Below, one piece after another: positions 8,209 to 19,489 of a stretch of DNA of 64,000 nucleotides. Position 1 is the stretch's first letter. Every line of letters starts with the position of its first letter. The stretch is from Corynebacterium sp. 74A. GTDB lineage: Bacteria; Actinomycetota; Actinomycetes; Mycobacteriales; Mycobacteriaceae. The notes beneath the pieces are model-generated. The model made no database searches. It was not told the origin of the DNA and worked only from the letters and a program-made list of their open reading frames with translations. Where the stretch lies: positions 124,001-188,000 of the forward strand of contig NZ_PQMG01000001.1 in the NCBI RefSeq assembly GCF_008930665.1, written 5' to 3'. The position numbers were made by a program, and so were the translations under genes.

Positions 8209-9582
8209 ATGGATTCCCGCTACCGTCAGGGCAATAGCCTTGACATCCTTGAAACCATTGAGATGATCGAACGTTACCGCCTGGATATCCGGACGGTGAC
8301 GATGGGCATCAATCTCATGGGATGCATTCGTTCCACCATGAGCGCCACCGCCGAGGCAGTATATGAGCGCGTGGTCTCCGCCGCCGAGAATCTCGTTCCG
8401 GTGTGCCAGGAGATTGAGCGCGAGCTCGGCATCCCGATCGTGAATAAGCGCATCTCCATCACCCCGGTGGGCGTGTTGGCCTCTGCCGTGGACGGCAATC
8501 CCGTGGAGATCGCCCGCGCCCTCGACCGAGCGGCCGCCGAAGTGGGGGTGAACTTTATCGGCGGTTATTCGGCGCTGGTAGATAAGGGCGCCACCGCTGG
8601 GGAACAACGGCTCATCACCTCCCTTCCCGAAGCGCTCAGCACTACCGATGTGGTCTGTGGCTCGGTGAATGTGGCCAGCTCCCGCGCTGGAATCAACATG
8701 GACGCCGTGGCCACGCTGGGCCACATCATCAAGGAGTGCGCGGAGAATACCGCGGATCGCTCAGCCATCGCCTGCGCCAAGCTGGTCGTGTTTGCCAACT
8801 CGGTATCAGATAACCCCTTCATGGCCGGGGCCTATCACGGCCTTGAGGAGCAGGACGTTGTGATCAACGTCGGCGTCTCCGGCCCCGGAGTGGTCGATCG
8901 CGCCGTCGGTAGCCTCGCCGGCGCCTCGCTGAACCAGGTGGCCGAGGAGATTAAACGGGCCGCATTCAAAATCACCCGCACCGGCCAGCTGGTAGGTGTC
9001 ATGGCCGCCGAGCGACTCGGAGTGGACTTCGGCATCGTGGACCTTTCCCTCGCCCCCACCGCCGAATTGGGTGACTCCGTGGCGCATATTCTTGAGCACA
9101 TGGGCCTCGACCAAGTAGGCACCCACGGCACCACCGCAGCGCTCGCCCTGCTTAACGATGCCGTGAAGAAGGGCGGGCTGATGGCCTGCTCGCGCGTCGG
9201 CGGGCTGTCTGGCTCCTTCATCCCCGTCTCCGAGGACAAGGGCATGATCGATGCGGTGCGCTCGGGCGCGATCAGTATCGACAAGCTGGAGGCCATGACT
9301 GCCATCTGCTCGGTGGGCTTCGATATGATCGCCATTCCCGGCGACACCCCGGCCTCGACCATCTCCGGTCTGATCGCCGACGAGGCGGCCATTGGCGTGA
9401 TGAACCATAAGACCACCGCCGTGCGCGTGATCCCAGTACCGGGTGCGCAGGTCGGCGATGAGGTGGACTTCGGCGGGCTTCTGGGCTACGCGCCCGTCAT
9501 GCCGGTGAATACCGTGGGCAATCAGGCCTTCATCGACCGCGGCGGCTTCATCCCCGCACCCGTGCACGGTTTCCGCAACTAA
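8209..9582 (+). CDS. UPF0210 (DUF711/PFL-like) family protein
   Basis: Protein of 457 residues with the full-length UPF0210 architecture: an N-terminal [23 protein letters not shown] block, a long Ala/Gly-rich alpha/beta core with [12 protein letters not shown], and a C-terminal [17 protein letters not shown] region. Structural members resemble the pyruvate-formate-lyase barrel, but no glycyl-radical motif is seen and the biochemical role is unknown. AGAGAGAAGACAC precedes the ATG. It is co-transcribed with the ACT-domain gene, and a hairpin lies directly after its stop. Confidence 0.9.
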   Translation: MDSRYRQGNSLDILETIEMIERYRLDIRTVTMGINLMGCIRSTMSATAEAVYERVVSAAENLVPVCQEIERELGIPIVNKRISITPVGVLASAVDGNPVEIARALDRAAAEVGVNFIGGYSALVDKGATAGEQRLITSLPEALSTTDVVCGSVNVASSRAGINMDAVATLGHIIKECAENTADRSAIACAKLVVFANSVSDNPFMAGAYHGLEEQDVVINVGVSGPGVVDRAVGSLAGASLNQVAEEIKRAAFKITRTGQLVGVMAAERLGVDFGIVDLSLAPTAELGDSVAHILEHMGLDQVGTHGTTAALALLNDAVKKGGLMACSRVGGLSGSFIPVSEDKGMIDAVRSGAISIDKLEAMTAICSVGFDMIAIPGDTPASTISGLIADEAAIGVMNHKTTAVRVIPVPGAQVGDEVDFGGLLGYAPVMPVNTVGNQAFIDRGGFIPAPVHGFRN

Positions 9583-9615
9583 GCACCGGCGCCGCGGGGC
9601 GCCTCGCGCCGGTGC
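9583..9615. terminator. Hairpin between UPF0210 and ABC-F genes
   Basis: Arms GCACCGGCGC and GCGCCGGTGC start immediately after the UPF0210 stop codon. There is no T-tract, so termination efficiency is uncertain; it serves convergent genes. Confidence 0.6.
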
Positions 9616-9665
9616 TCCGTACGTGGGCCTGCGGGGCGTGCCGCACGCGGCGGTGCTCTGCTGCT

Positions 9666-11297
<1,632 letters not shown>

Positions 11298-11453
11298 AAA
11301 CAGCCAAGATAGCAGGTGCGCCTCGGCATCAATGCGGCGAGGCGGCGGGAACGCCACTGGGTGGCACATAACGTCCGTGCCACCGCCCTCACCTCGCCCG
11401 CGTGCTCCCACCGATCGACGGCGGCGAACACCAACAACAACGGGAAGGTAAGC

Positions 11454-12626
11454 GTGCGTATAGCGATTCTCGGACTGGGGCCGGCGGGGGCGATGGTGGC
11501 GCTGCGCGCCGCGGCCCGCGGCTGGGAGATCGACGCCTATGACCCCCGCGGGCTGCAGCAGTGGAGCGCCACTTATGGCCTGATCGATCACCAACTGCCC
11601 GCCTGGCTGGAGCCGCTGCTGGGGCCGCCGACTCCCATGCAGTCCAGCGGCACGAGCGGCCAGCTGCAGCCGCTACCCTTCTGTTATCGCATGCTGGACA
11701 ATGCCGCGGTGCACGAGGCCGTGGAGAGGCTGTGCCGTGCAGACCGGTTCCGAGTGCATACCGCGGCTGTTCATAGCGCCGCCGATGTGAGCGCCGATGC
11801 GATCATCGATTGCCGTGGCGCCAACCCGCACCGCGCGCTCTGGCAGGTAGCTGTCGGCCGGCTGCTGCCCGCGGCCCCGCCGCAGGATACGCCGGTATTC
11901 ATGGATTGGCGGCAGTCCACGACACAGCAGCAGCTGCCGCCGAGTTTCCTCTACACCCAGCGGGTGCAGGGGCAGTGGCTGTGGGAGGAAACCATCCTCG
12001 CCACCGATATCGATTGCACTGATGCCGCTTCACGACGCCATCTCCTCGCTCTTCTCCGCGAACGGCTCAACATCCGCCTAGCGGACCATCTACCGGATCC
12101 ACGCGCCGCCGCAGCCGCGCAGCAGGATGAGGAGATCGTGTTCATCCCGATGGGCACCTATGGCCGGCCGCTGCCCGGTGCCTGGGCGTGCGGGGCGCGA
12201 GCTGGGTCCATTAATCCCGCCACTGGCTATTCGGTGGCTGACACCGCACGCAGCGTCGATCCCCTGCTGGATCGGCTCGCCGCGGCCGAACACTCTGTTC
12301 TGCCGGCTCTGCGCGTGCCGCAGCCACGGCGCTGGCTGGCTCATCTGCTGCGCAATATCGGTGCCCAGTTGATTACCCAGGCCTCTGGGCCGCAGCTGCA
12401 GGACTTCTTCGGGCGTTTCTTCTCCTTGCCGGCGGCGGATCAGTTGGCGTATGTCACCGGCGAGGATCCGTGGGCGGTGGCGCGTACCATGGTCCGGCTG
12501 CAGAGCCGCATCAGCCTGCGCCACCCCTTTCTGCGCCCGCTGTGGCGGCGGCCGTGGGCGATTGTGCTTCCCGCACTGCTGCGTAGTAGCAGAAAGCGCG
12601 GTCGTATCGCCGCGGGTGTGCGGTGA
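11454..12626 (+). CDS. Lycopene cyclase-family FAD protein
   Basis: Protein of 390 residues. It opens with the dinucleotide motif ILGLGPAGAMVALRAAARG. Later motifs fit the CrtL/CrtY lycopene cyclase family: VFMDWR, the WLWEET box (compare the catalytic FLEET region of plant-type cyclases) and GARAGSINPATGYSVADT. GTG at 11454 has GGGAAGG upstream; the open frame before it has no features. No crtE, crtB or crtI is nearby, so the gene is an orphan and its substrate may differ from lycopene. It is convergent with sufT. The family call is fairly firm, the reaction is inferred. Confidence 0.75.
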   Translation: MRIAILGLGPAGAMVALRAAARGWEIDAYDPRGLQQWSATYGLIDHQLPAWLEPLLGPPTPMQSSGTSGQLQPLPFCYRMLDNAAVHEAVERLCRADRFRVHTAAVHSAADVSADAIIDCRGANPHRALWQVAVGRLLPAAPPQDTPVFMDWRQSTTQQQLPPSFLYTQRVQGQWLWEETILATDIDCTDAASRRHLLALLRERLNIRLADHLPDPRAAAAAQQDEEIVFIPMGTYGRPLPGAWACGARAGSINPATGYSVADTARSVDPLLDRLAAAEHSVLPALRVPQPRRWLAHLLRNIGAQLITQASGPQLQDFFGRFFSLPAADQLAYVTGEDPWAVARTMVRLQSRISLRHPFLRPLWRRPWAIVLPALLRSSRKRGRIAAGVR

Positions 12627-12667
12627 GATACAACGACGCCATGTCTGCAAGCGACGGGTGCTCGCGC

Positions 12668-13084
12668 TTAGACGGAGAATCCGAGCGCGCGTAGCTGCTC
12701 GCGGCCTTCCTCGTTGATCATCTGCGGGCCCCAGGCGGGCATCCATACCCAGTTGATCTGAAGTTCGCTGATTTCACCCTCGAGGTTACTGAGCACAGCG
12801 GTATTAGCCTGCTCTTCGATGACCCCCTGCAGGGGGCAGGCGGGAGAGGTCAGCGTCATGTTCACCATGGCGGTGCTCTCCCCTTCGATCCAGATGTCGT
12901 AGACCAAGCCGAGATCAACAACGTTGATGCCGAGCTCGGGGTCGATCACATCCATCAGGTATTCCTCTACCTTGCCGGCGAGCGCAAGCTGCTCAGGGGT
13001 GCGCTCGGCGGGCGGCTGCGGCTGTTCGGCGGCCGCGTCGATGGTGGTGTCCTCGGTCTCGGGCGTGGTGTGTTCTTCAGACAT
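12668..13084 (-). CDS. sufT: SufT, DUF59/MIP18-family Fe-S assembly factor
   Basis: Protein of 138 residues. An acidic, Pro/Thr/Glu-rich N-terminal extension of about 35 residues precedes a DUF59 domain with DPELGINVVDLGLVYDI and TLTSPACPLQ, whose Cys is the conserved reactive residue; the C-terminal PAWGPQMI motif matches. It is last in the suf operon, 48 nt after sufU. Members help deliver or mature Fe-S clusters. Confidence 0.92.
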   Translation of the reverse strand: MSEEHTTPETEDTTIDAAAEQPQPPAERTPEQLALAGKVEEYLMDVIDPELGINVVDLGLVYDIWIEGESTAMVNMTLTSPACPLQGVIEEQANTAVLSNLEGEISELQINWVWMPAWGPQMINEEGREQLRALGFSV

Positions 13085-13132
13085 GCGTCCTCGCTTCGGT
13101 GTGTGTAGCTGCTCGGGCTGGCGGTGGTGTGG

Positions 13133-13585
13133 CTAGGCGGCGGGGTCGGCGCCGGCGTCATACGTCGCGGCCTCGAAGGCTTTCCAGCCCAGCAGGGCGC
13201 ACTTCACGCGGGCCGGGTATTTCGATACGCCGGCGAAGGCGATGCCATCGCCAATGATCTCGTCATCGCCCTCGATGGTGCCGCGGGAGGTGACCATCTT
13301 CTCGAACTCAGCGAGGATCGCGAAGGCCTCCTCCACGGACTTGCCCACGATCTCCTCTGCCATCACTGAGGTGGAGGCCTGGCTAATCGAGCATCCGATG
13401 GCCTCATAGGAGACATCCTCCACGGTGGACTTATCCTCGGACAGTCGCACGCGCAAGGTGAGCTCATCGCCGCAGGAGGTGTTCACGTGATGCACTTCCG
13501 CATTGAAGGGTTCGCGCAGCCCTGCGTGTTGGGGGTTTTTATAGTGATCCAAGATCACTTCTTGATACATGTTTTCCAGCTTCAT
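13133..13585 (-). CDS. sufU: SufU, zinc-dependent sulfurtransferase
   Basis: Protein of 150 residues that accepts persulfide sulfur from SufS and passes it to SufBCD. Zinc/sulfur ligands of the SufU type are present: C38 and D40 (TSCGD), C65 (IGCSIS) and the later Cys in RVKCALLGW. The insertion between the second and third cysteines that distinguishes SufU from IscU is present. It lies 148 nt after sufS, with a hairpin in between. Confidence 0.95.
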   Translation of the reverse strand: MKLENMYQEVILDHYKNPQHAGLREPFNAEVHHVNTSCGDELTLRVRLSEDKSTVEDVSYEAIGCSISQASTSVMAEEIVGKSVEEAFAILAEFEKMVTSRGTIEGDDEIIGDGIAFAGVSKYPARVKCALLGWKAFEAATYDAGADPAA

Positions 13586-13678
13586 CAGCCTGGACTAGCC
13601 CTTCTGCAATACAAAGTCGGATTTTCGCACGGGTATTCCGCGGTGCAGGCACTCAGACGCCCGCCTCAAGCTATCAAC

Positions 13679-13712
13679 CTATCTCCCCGATCTTAGCCAC
13701 TCAGGGAGATAG
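13679..13712 (-). terminator. Intra-operon hairpin between sufS and sufU
   Basis: Perfect 9-bp arms CTATCTCCC and GGGAGATAG with a 16-nt loop, 22 nt after the sufS stop. There is no T-tract. It may attenuate or stabilise the 3' end of the upstream suf message rather than fully terminate. Confidence 0.45.
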
Positions 13713-13733
13713 TGGCCGTGGCCGCCTTACGTA

Positions 13734-15044
<1,311 letters not shown>

Positions 15045-15059
15045 CTACTCGCTGGGCTG

Positions 15060-15818
15060 CTACTTAACGAACTTCTCGTAGCCTTCTGCCTCGAGCTGCT
15101 GGGCCAGCTCGGGTCCGCCGGACTCCACCACGCGACCAGCGGCGAAGACGTGCACATAATCGGGCTTCACGTAGTTGAGGATGCGCTGGTAGTGGGTGAT
15201 CATCAGCACGCCACCGTTCTCGCGCTCCTTATAACGGTTGATGCCCTCGGAGACGATACGCAAGGCGTCCACGTCCAGACCGGAGTCGGTCTCGTCCAGC
15301 ACCGCGAACTTCGGCTTCAGTAGGCCGAGCTGCAGCACCTCGTGGCGCTTCTTCTCGCCACCGGAGAAGCCTTCATTCACCGAACGCTCGGCGAAAGCCG
15401 GGTCGATGTCGAGCTCATTCATCGCGGTGCGGGCTTCCTTCACCCAATCGCGAATCTTCGGGGCCTCGCCGCGCACGGAGGTGGCGGCGCTGCGCAGGAA
15501 GTTCGCCATCGACACGCCGGGGACCTCGGTCGGGTACTGCATGGCGAGGAAGAGACCGGCGCGGGCGCGCTCGTCGACGTCCATCTCCAGCAGGTTCTCG
15601 CCGTCGAGAAGCACCTCGCCCTCGGTGATCTCATAACGGGGGTGGCCAGCGATGGCATAAGACAGTGTGGACTTGCCGGAGCCATTGGGGCCCATGATGG
15701 CGTGGGTTTCACCGGACTTAATGGTGAGGTTCACGCCGTGCAGGATCATCTTCGGCTTCTCGTTTTCGTCGGCCGGCACAACCTGGGCGTGCAGGTTCTT
15801 AATCTCAAGAGTGCTCAT
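15060..15818 (-). CDS. sufC: SufC, ATPase of the SufBCD scaffold
   Basis: ABC-type ATPase of 252 residues with Walker A GPNGSGKST, signature FSGGEKKR, Walker B FAVLDETDSGLD and the H-loop MITHYQRIL. It binds SufB and SufD on the cytosolic scaffold and drives conformational changes during cluster assembly. It lies 97 nt after sufD and 66 nt before sufS on the minus strand. Confidence 0.97.
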   Translation of the reverse strand: MSTLEIKNLHAQVVPADENEKPKMILHGVNLTIKSGETHAIMGPNGSGKSTLSYAIAGHPRYEITEGEVLLDGENLLEMDVDERARAGLFLAMQYPTEVPGVSMANFLRSAATSVRGEAPKIRDWVKEARTAMNELDIDPAFAERSVNEGFSGGEKKRHEVLQLGLLKPKFAVLDETDSGLDVDALRIVSEGINRYKERENGGVLMITHYQRILNYVKPDYVHVFAAGRVVESGGPELAQQLEAEGYEKFVK

Positions 15819-15915
15819 GAGTGGTATGTATTCCTAACTGTGGTGAATCGGCACCGAGCATAACGGCGCCTTGTCGCAATGGTGTGGCAGGGGCGGTGTT
15901 CGTGCGCATTACGCG

Positions 15916-17112
15916 CTAGAGCACCGTGGCGGTCAGTTCCTGCTCCACCATCTCTTCCAGGTTGTCGCGGATCTCCTGAATCGGGATCCGCTTGATCACG
16001 TCGGTGAAGAAGCCCCGCACGATCAGCATTTTGGCCTCGGACTCGGGGATACCGCGAGACTGCAGGTAGAACATGTGCTCATCGTCGAAGCGGCCGACGG
16101 TGGCAGCGTGGCCGGCGCCGACGATCTCTCCGGTCTGAATCTCCAGGTTCGGCACCGCATCGGCGCGGGCGCCCTGGGTGAGCAGCAGGTTGTTGTTCTT
16201 CTCGTAGGTATCGGTACCAGTGGCCTCTGGGCGGATCAGCACATCGCCGATCCACGCGGTGCGGGCTTCGGAGCGGCTGGATTCACCAGTGGACTGCAGC
16301 GCGCCCTTGTAGAGCACATTGGAGCGGCAGTTCTTCACGGAATGATCCACCAGCAGTCGCTGCTCGAAGTATTGGCCGGAGTCGGCGAAGTAGAGTCCGA
16401 GCATTTCGGCGTCACCACCGGGAGCGGTGTAGCGCACGTGCGGCACGGTGCGCACCACCTCGCCACCGAAGGCGGCGTAGTAGTGGCGCACGGTGGCGTC
16501 GGCGCCCACCAGCAGGTGAGAGTTGGACAGGTGGACGGCGTCATCCTCCCAGTCCTCGAGCACCACAGTGGTCAGCCGGGCATTGTCGCCGATGATGAAC
16601 TCGACATTGTCGGAGTGGGCGCCACAGCCCTCATAGCGCAGGAAGACGACGGCCTCTGCGCACTCTTCCAGCTCGATCACGACCGTGCCATAGGACACGG
16701 CATCGGTGCCGGGGCCGCTGATGGTGATCACCACGGGCTCGGAGAGAGCGACGTTCTTGGCCACCTTCACACGATCGGCTACCTCGGAGTTCTCCCAGGC
16801 CTGAGCGGCGGCACGGTCCACGGGGGCGCCGGCGCGTCCCAGCGAGGGATCGTCCATCGCCAGTTCGCTCACGCTCACGCCCTCGCTCGCGCCCGTGACG
16901 GTGATCGCGGCGCGCTGCCCCGCACCGGCGCTGCCATCGTGCAGGCCGCGGAGTTTACGCATGGGGGTAAAGCGCCAGTCCTCGTCACGCCCCTTCGGGA
17001 CCTCGAAATCGGCGGTGGAAAACGATGTGAAGCGATCGCCCTTAGTCTGGTGGCCGGTGCCGGCCCCAACCGGGGTGATAGTCGCTTCGGTTTCAGTGAG
17101 GGGAGTTGACAT
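15916..17112 (-). CDS. sufD: SufD, Fe-S scaffold subunit
   Basis: Protein of 398 residues of the SufB/SufD beta-helix family. The C-terminal core has VDHSVKNCRSNVLYKGAL and GRFDDEHMFYLQSRGIPESEA, diagnostic for the pair; it is shorter than SufB and follows it after 5 nt, which assigns it as SufD. It partners SufB and SufC. Confidence 0.95.
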   Translation of the reverse strand: MSTPLTETEATITPVGAGTGHQTKGDRFTSFSTADFEVPKGRDEDWRFTPMRKLRGLHDGSAGAGQRAAITVTGASEGVSVSELAMDDPSLGRAGAPVDRAAAQAWENSEVADRVKVAKNVALSEPVVITISGPGTDAVSYGTVVIELEECAEAVVFLRYEGCGAHSDNVEFIIGDNARLTTVVLEDWEDDAVHLSNSHLLVGADATVRHYYAAFGGEVVRTVPHVRYTAPGGDAEMLGLYFADSGQYFEQRLLVDHSVKNCRSNVLYKGALQSTGESSRSEARTAWIGDVLIRPEATGTDTYEKNNNLLLTQGARADAVPNLEIQTGEIVGAGHAATVGRFDDEHMFYLQSRGIPESEAKMLIVRGFFTDVIKRIPIQEIRDNLEEMVEQELTATVL

Positions 17113-17117
17113 TGTGC

Positions 17118-18551
17118 TTAACCCACCGATCCTTCCATCTGCAATTCGATCAAGCGGTTGAGCTCGAGGGCGTATTCCATCGGCAGCTCCTTGGCGATCG
17201 GCTCCACGAAGCCGCGCACGATCATGGCCATGGCCTCGTCCTCGGGGATGCCGCGGGACATGAGGTAGAAGAGTTGATCGTCCGACACCTGCGACACGGT
17301 GGCCTCGTGGCCGAGGGTCACGTGGTCATTGCGAATGTCGTTATAGGGGTAGGTATCCGAGCGGGAGATGCTATCCACCAAGAGCGCATCGCATTCCACA
17401 TTGGAGGTGGAGTGATGGGCATCCTTGTTGATCTGCACCAGACCGCGGTAGGCGGCGCGGCCGCCGCTGCGGGCCACGGACTTGGAGACGATATTGGAGG
17501 AGGTGTAGGGAGCCATGTGGGTCATCTTGGCGCCGGTGTCCTGGAACTGGCCCTCGCCAGCAAAGGCCACAGACAGCACCTCGCCCTTGGCGTGGGGGCC
17601 GGTCATCCACACGGCCGGGTACTTCATCGTCACCTTGGAACCGATGTTGCCATCGACCCATTCCATGGTGGCGCCCTCTTCACACTTAGTGCGCTTGGTC
17701 ACCAGGTTGTAGACGTTATTGGACCAGTTCTGAATGGTGGTATAGCGGCAGCGGCCACCCTTCTTCACGATGATCTCCACCACGGCGGAGTGCAGGGAAT
17801 CCGACTTGTAGATCGGGGCGGTACAGCCCTCCACATAGTGCACATAGGCATCCTCGTCCACGATGATGAGGGTGCGCTCGAACTGGCCCATGTTCTCCGT
17901 GTTGATACGGAAATAGGCCTGCAGCGGGATGTCGACGTGGACTCCCTTGGGCACGTAGATGAAGGAGCCACCGGACCAGACGGCGGTGTTCAGCGCGGAG
18001 AACTTATTGTCGCCGGCCGGGATCACGGAGCCGAAGTGCTCCCTGAAGAGGTCGGGGTGCTCCTTCAGGGCGGTATCGGTGTCGAGGAAGATCACACCCT
18101 GGGCCTCGAGGTCCTCACGAATCTGGTGGTAGACCACCTCGGACTCGTACTGCGCGGCGACGCCGGCGACAAGGCGCTGCTTTTCGGCCTCGGGGATGCC
18201 CAGCTTGTCATAGGTGTTCTTGATGTCCTCGGGCAGGTCATCCCAGGTCTGTGCCTGCTCCTCGGTGGAGCGCACGAAGTACTTGATCTGGTCGAAGTTG
18301 ATGCCGCTGAGGTCCGCACCCCACGTGGGCATGGGCTTCTTATCGAAGATGCTGAGCGCCTTCAGGCGGTTATTCAGCATCCACTCCGGCTCGTCCTTTT
18401 TAGCGGAAATATCGCGAACGATGTCCTCGGACAGGCCGCGCTTGGCGGTGGCGCCGGCTACGTCGGAGTCATGCCAGCCGTAGTTATAGGGGCCAATGGA
18501 CTCAATGATCTCGTCATCGGAGGACGGAGCAGTGGGTGTTGCTTGAGTCAT
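17118..18551 (-). CDS. sufB: SufB, Fe-S scaffold subunit
   Basis: Protein of 477 residues. It carries the SufB hallmarks [45 protein letters not shown] and [19 protein letters not shown]. It forms the nascent cluster with SufD and SufC. It begins the structural part of the operon, two bases after the sufR stop codon region. Confidence 0.97.
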   Translation of the reverse strand: MTQATPTAPSSDDEIIESIGPYNYGWHDSDVAGATAKRGLSEDIVRDISAKKDEPEWMLNNRLKALSIFDKKPMPTWGADLSGINFDQIKYFVRSTEEQAQTWDDLPEDIKNTYDKLGIPEAEKQRLVAGVAAQYESEVVYHQIREDLEAQGVIFLDTDTALKEHPDLFREHFGSVIPAGDNKFSALNTAVWSGGSFIYVPKGVHVDIPLQAYFRINTENMGQFERTLIIVDEDAYVHYVEGCTAPIYKSDSLHSAVVEIIVKKGGRCRYTTIQNWSNNVYNLVTKRTKCEEGATMEWVDGNIGSKVTMKYPAVWMTGPHAKGEVLSVAFAGEGQFQDTGAKMTHMAPYTSSNIVSKSVARSGGRAAYRGLVQINKDAHHSTSNVECDALLVDSISRSDTYPYNDIRNDHVTLGHEATVSQVSDDQLFYLMSRGIPEDEAMAMIVRGFVEPIAKELPMEYALELNRLIELQMEGSVG

Positions 18552-18553
18552 GT

Positions 18554-19333
18554 TCAGCTCCTTTCTTCAGGAGTGTGGTCTATGGGTGTTAAGGGAATGT
18601 TGGTCGTGCAAATTCCGTGCCCCTCGGTAATGGTCGCCAGCTGTTGCACGTGTTGACCGAGTAGCTCGGAGAGCACCTCATACTCTGCAGCGCATAGCTC
18701 GGGGTGTTCCGAGGCCACATGCGAGATGGGGCAATGGTGGTGGCAAATTTGCACGCCCCCACCAGCTTCTTTGACTTCGGATGCGTAGCCATTGGCATTG
18801 AGTGCATCCGCGACCTGTTGGGCTGTTTTATATGTCGAGTCTTCATCGTCCGCCGCAGGGTCCACATGCGCAAGTAGCTGGGCTACACGCTGCCGAGCGA
18901 ACTCCCGCACGGCCTCGGGCCCACCGGTCTCCCGCAGCGCAGTGATAGCGAGCACGGCGAGAGTGTCGTAGTCGTGCCCAAAGTGGGCTCGGCCTTCGTC
19001 GGTGAGCTGGAATGCTTTGGCTGGTCGACCGCGCCCACGCCCGCGAGAGGAGCGGGGCTCCACCGTTTCCGCGAGGGCGTCGTCAACCAAAATATCGAGG
19101 TGACGGCGCACACCTGCCGCGGACAGCCCTAAGGCCTTACCCAATGCGGAGGCCGTCATTGGCCCCTGCTTGAGCAGGGTCATGAGGATCTGCTTGCGGG
19201 TATCACCATCCGTTGAGCGAGTTTCCACTTCGCTGCGTTTCTTCTCCTCGCCGCGAGCAAGCCCAGCGCGAGAAGCAGCCGTCGCCCGTGGCTGCACGGA
19301 CGGAGTGGTGTGACGGGAAACAGAGTGCGTCAT
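18554..19333 (-). CDS. sufR: SufR, Fe-S-sensing repressor of the suf operon
   Basis: Protein of 259 residues. A disordered N-terminus of about 45 residues leads to a winged helix ([26 protein letters not shown] region) and an [12 protein letters not shown] wing. The C-terminal half carries the cysteine set in [17 protein letters not shown] and GHGICTTN expected to bind an Fe-S cluster. The ATG at 19333 has AGGAGGTGAAC upstream; an upstream frame to 19396 is open but lacks a ribosome site and would cover the promoter. It is first in the operon, and a palindrome lies within its promoter. Confidence 0.95.
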   Translation of the reverse strand: MTHSVSRHTTPSVQPRATAASRAGLARGEEKKRSEVETRSTDGDTRKQILMTLLKQGPMTASALGKALGLSAAGVRRHLDILVDDALAETVEPRSSRGRGRGRPAKAFQLTDEGRAHFGHDYDTLAVLAITALRETGGPEAVREFARQRVAQLLAHVDPAADDEDSTYKTAQQVADALNANGYASEVKEAGGGVQICHHHCPISHVASEHPELCAAEYEVLSELLGQHVQQLATITEGHGICTTNIPLTPIDHTPEERS

Positions 19334-19381
19334 GTGCGCGTTCACCTCCTTAAATTCACTATGATGGACAACTCGTGTCTC

Positions 19382-19404
19382 ATTATAAGACAACACTAGT
19401 GTTC
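19382..19404 (-). promoter_or_regulatory. suf operon promoter with overlapping SufR-like operator
   Basis: On the minus strand a perfect TATAAT (19387-19382) is followed upstream by the palindrome AACACTAGTGTT (19392-19403), lying where the -35/-10 spacer would be. With flanks it reads CAAC-N6-GTTC, one base from the CAAC-N6-GTTG site of cyanobacterial SufR, and it contains an ACACT half-site like that described for mycobacterial SufR. Confidence 0.6.
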
Positions 19405-19489
19405 CTTAATTAGCGGGGGCCGCGCAAACGCGATCCCTGCCGGCCAGCGTGCGCCAACGATGTCCCGGTGGTGTTTTAGACTCATAGCT

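Noticed and set aside
15871..18656. Long plus-strand frames opposite sufD and sufB
   Set aside because: Same antisense artefact; repetitive Gly/His/Val composition and no ribosome sites, while the minus-strand proteins are clear SufD and SufB.
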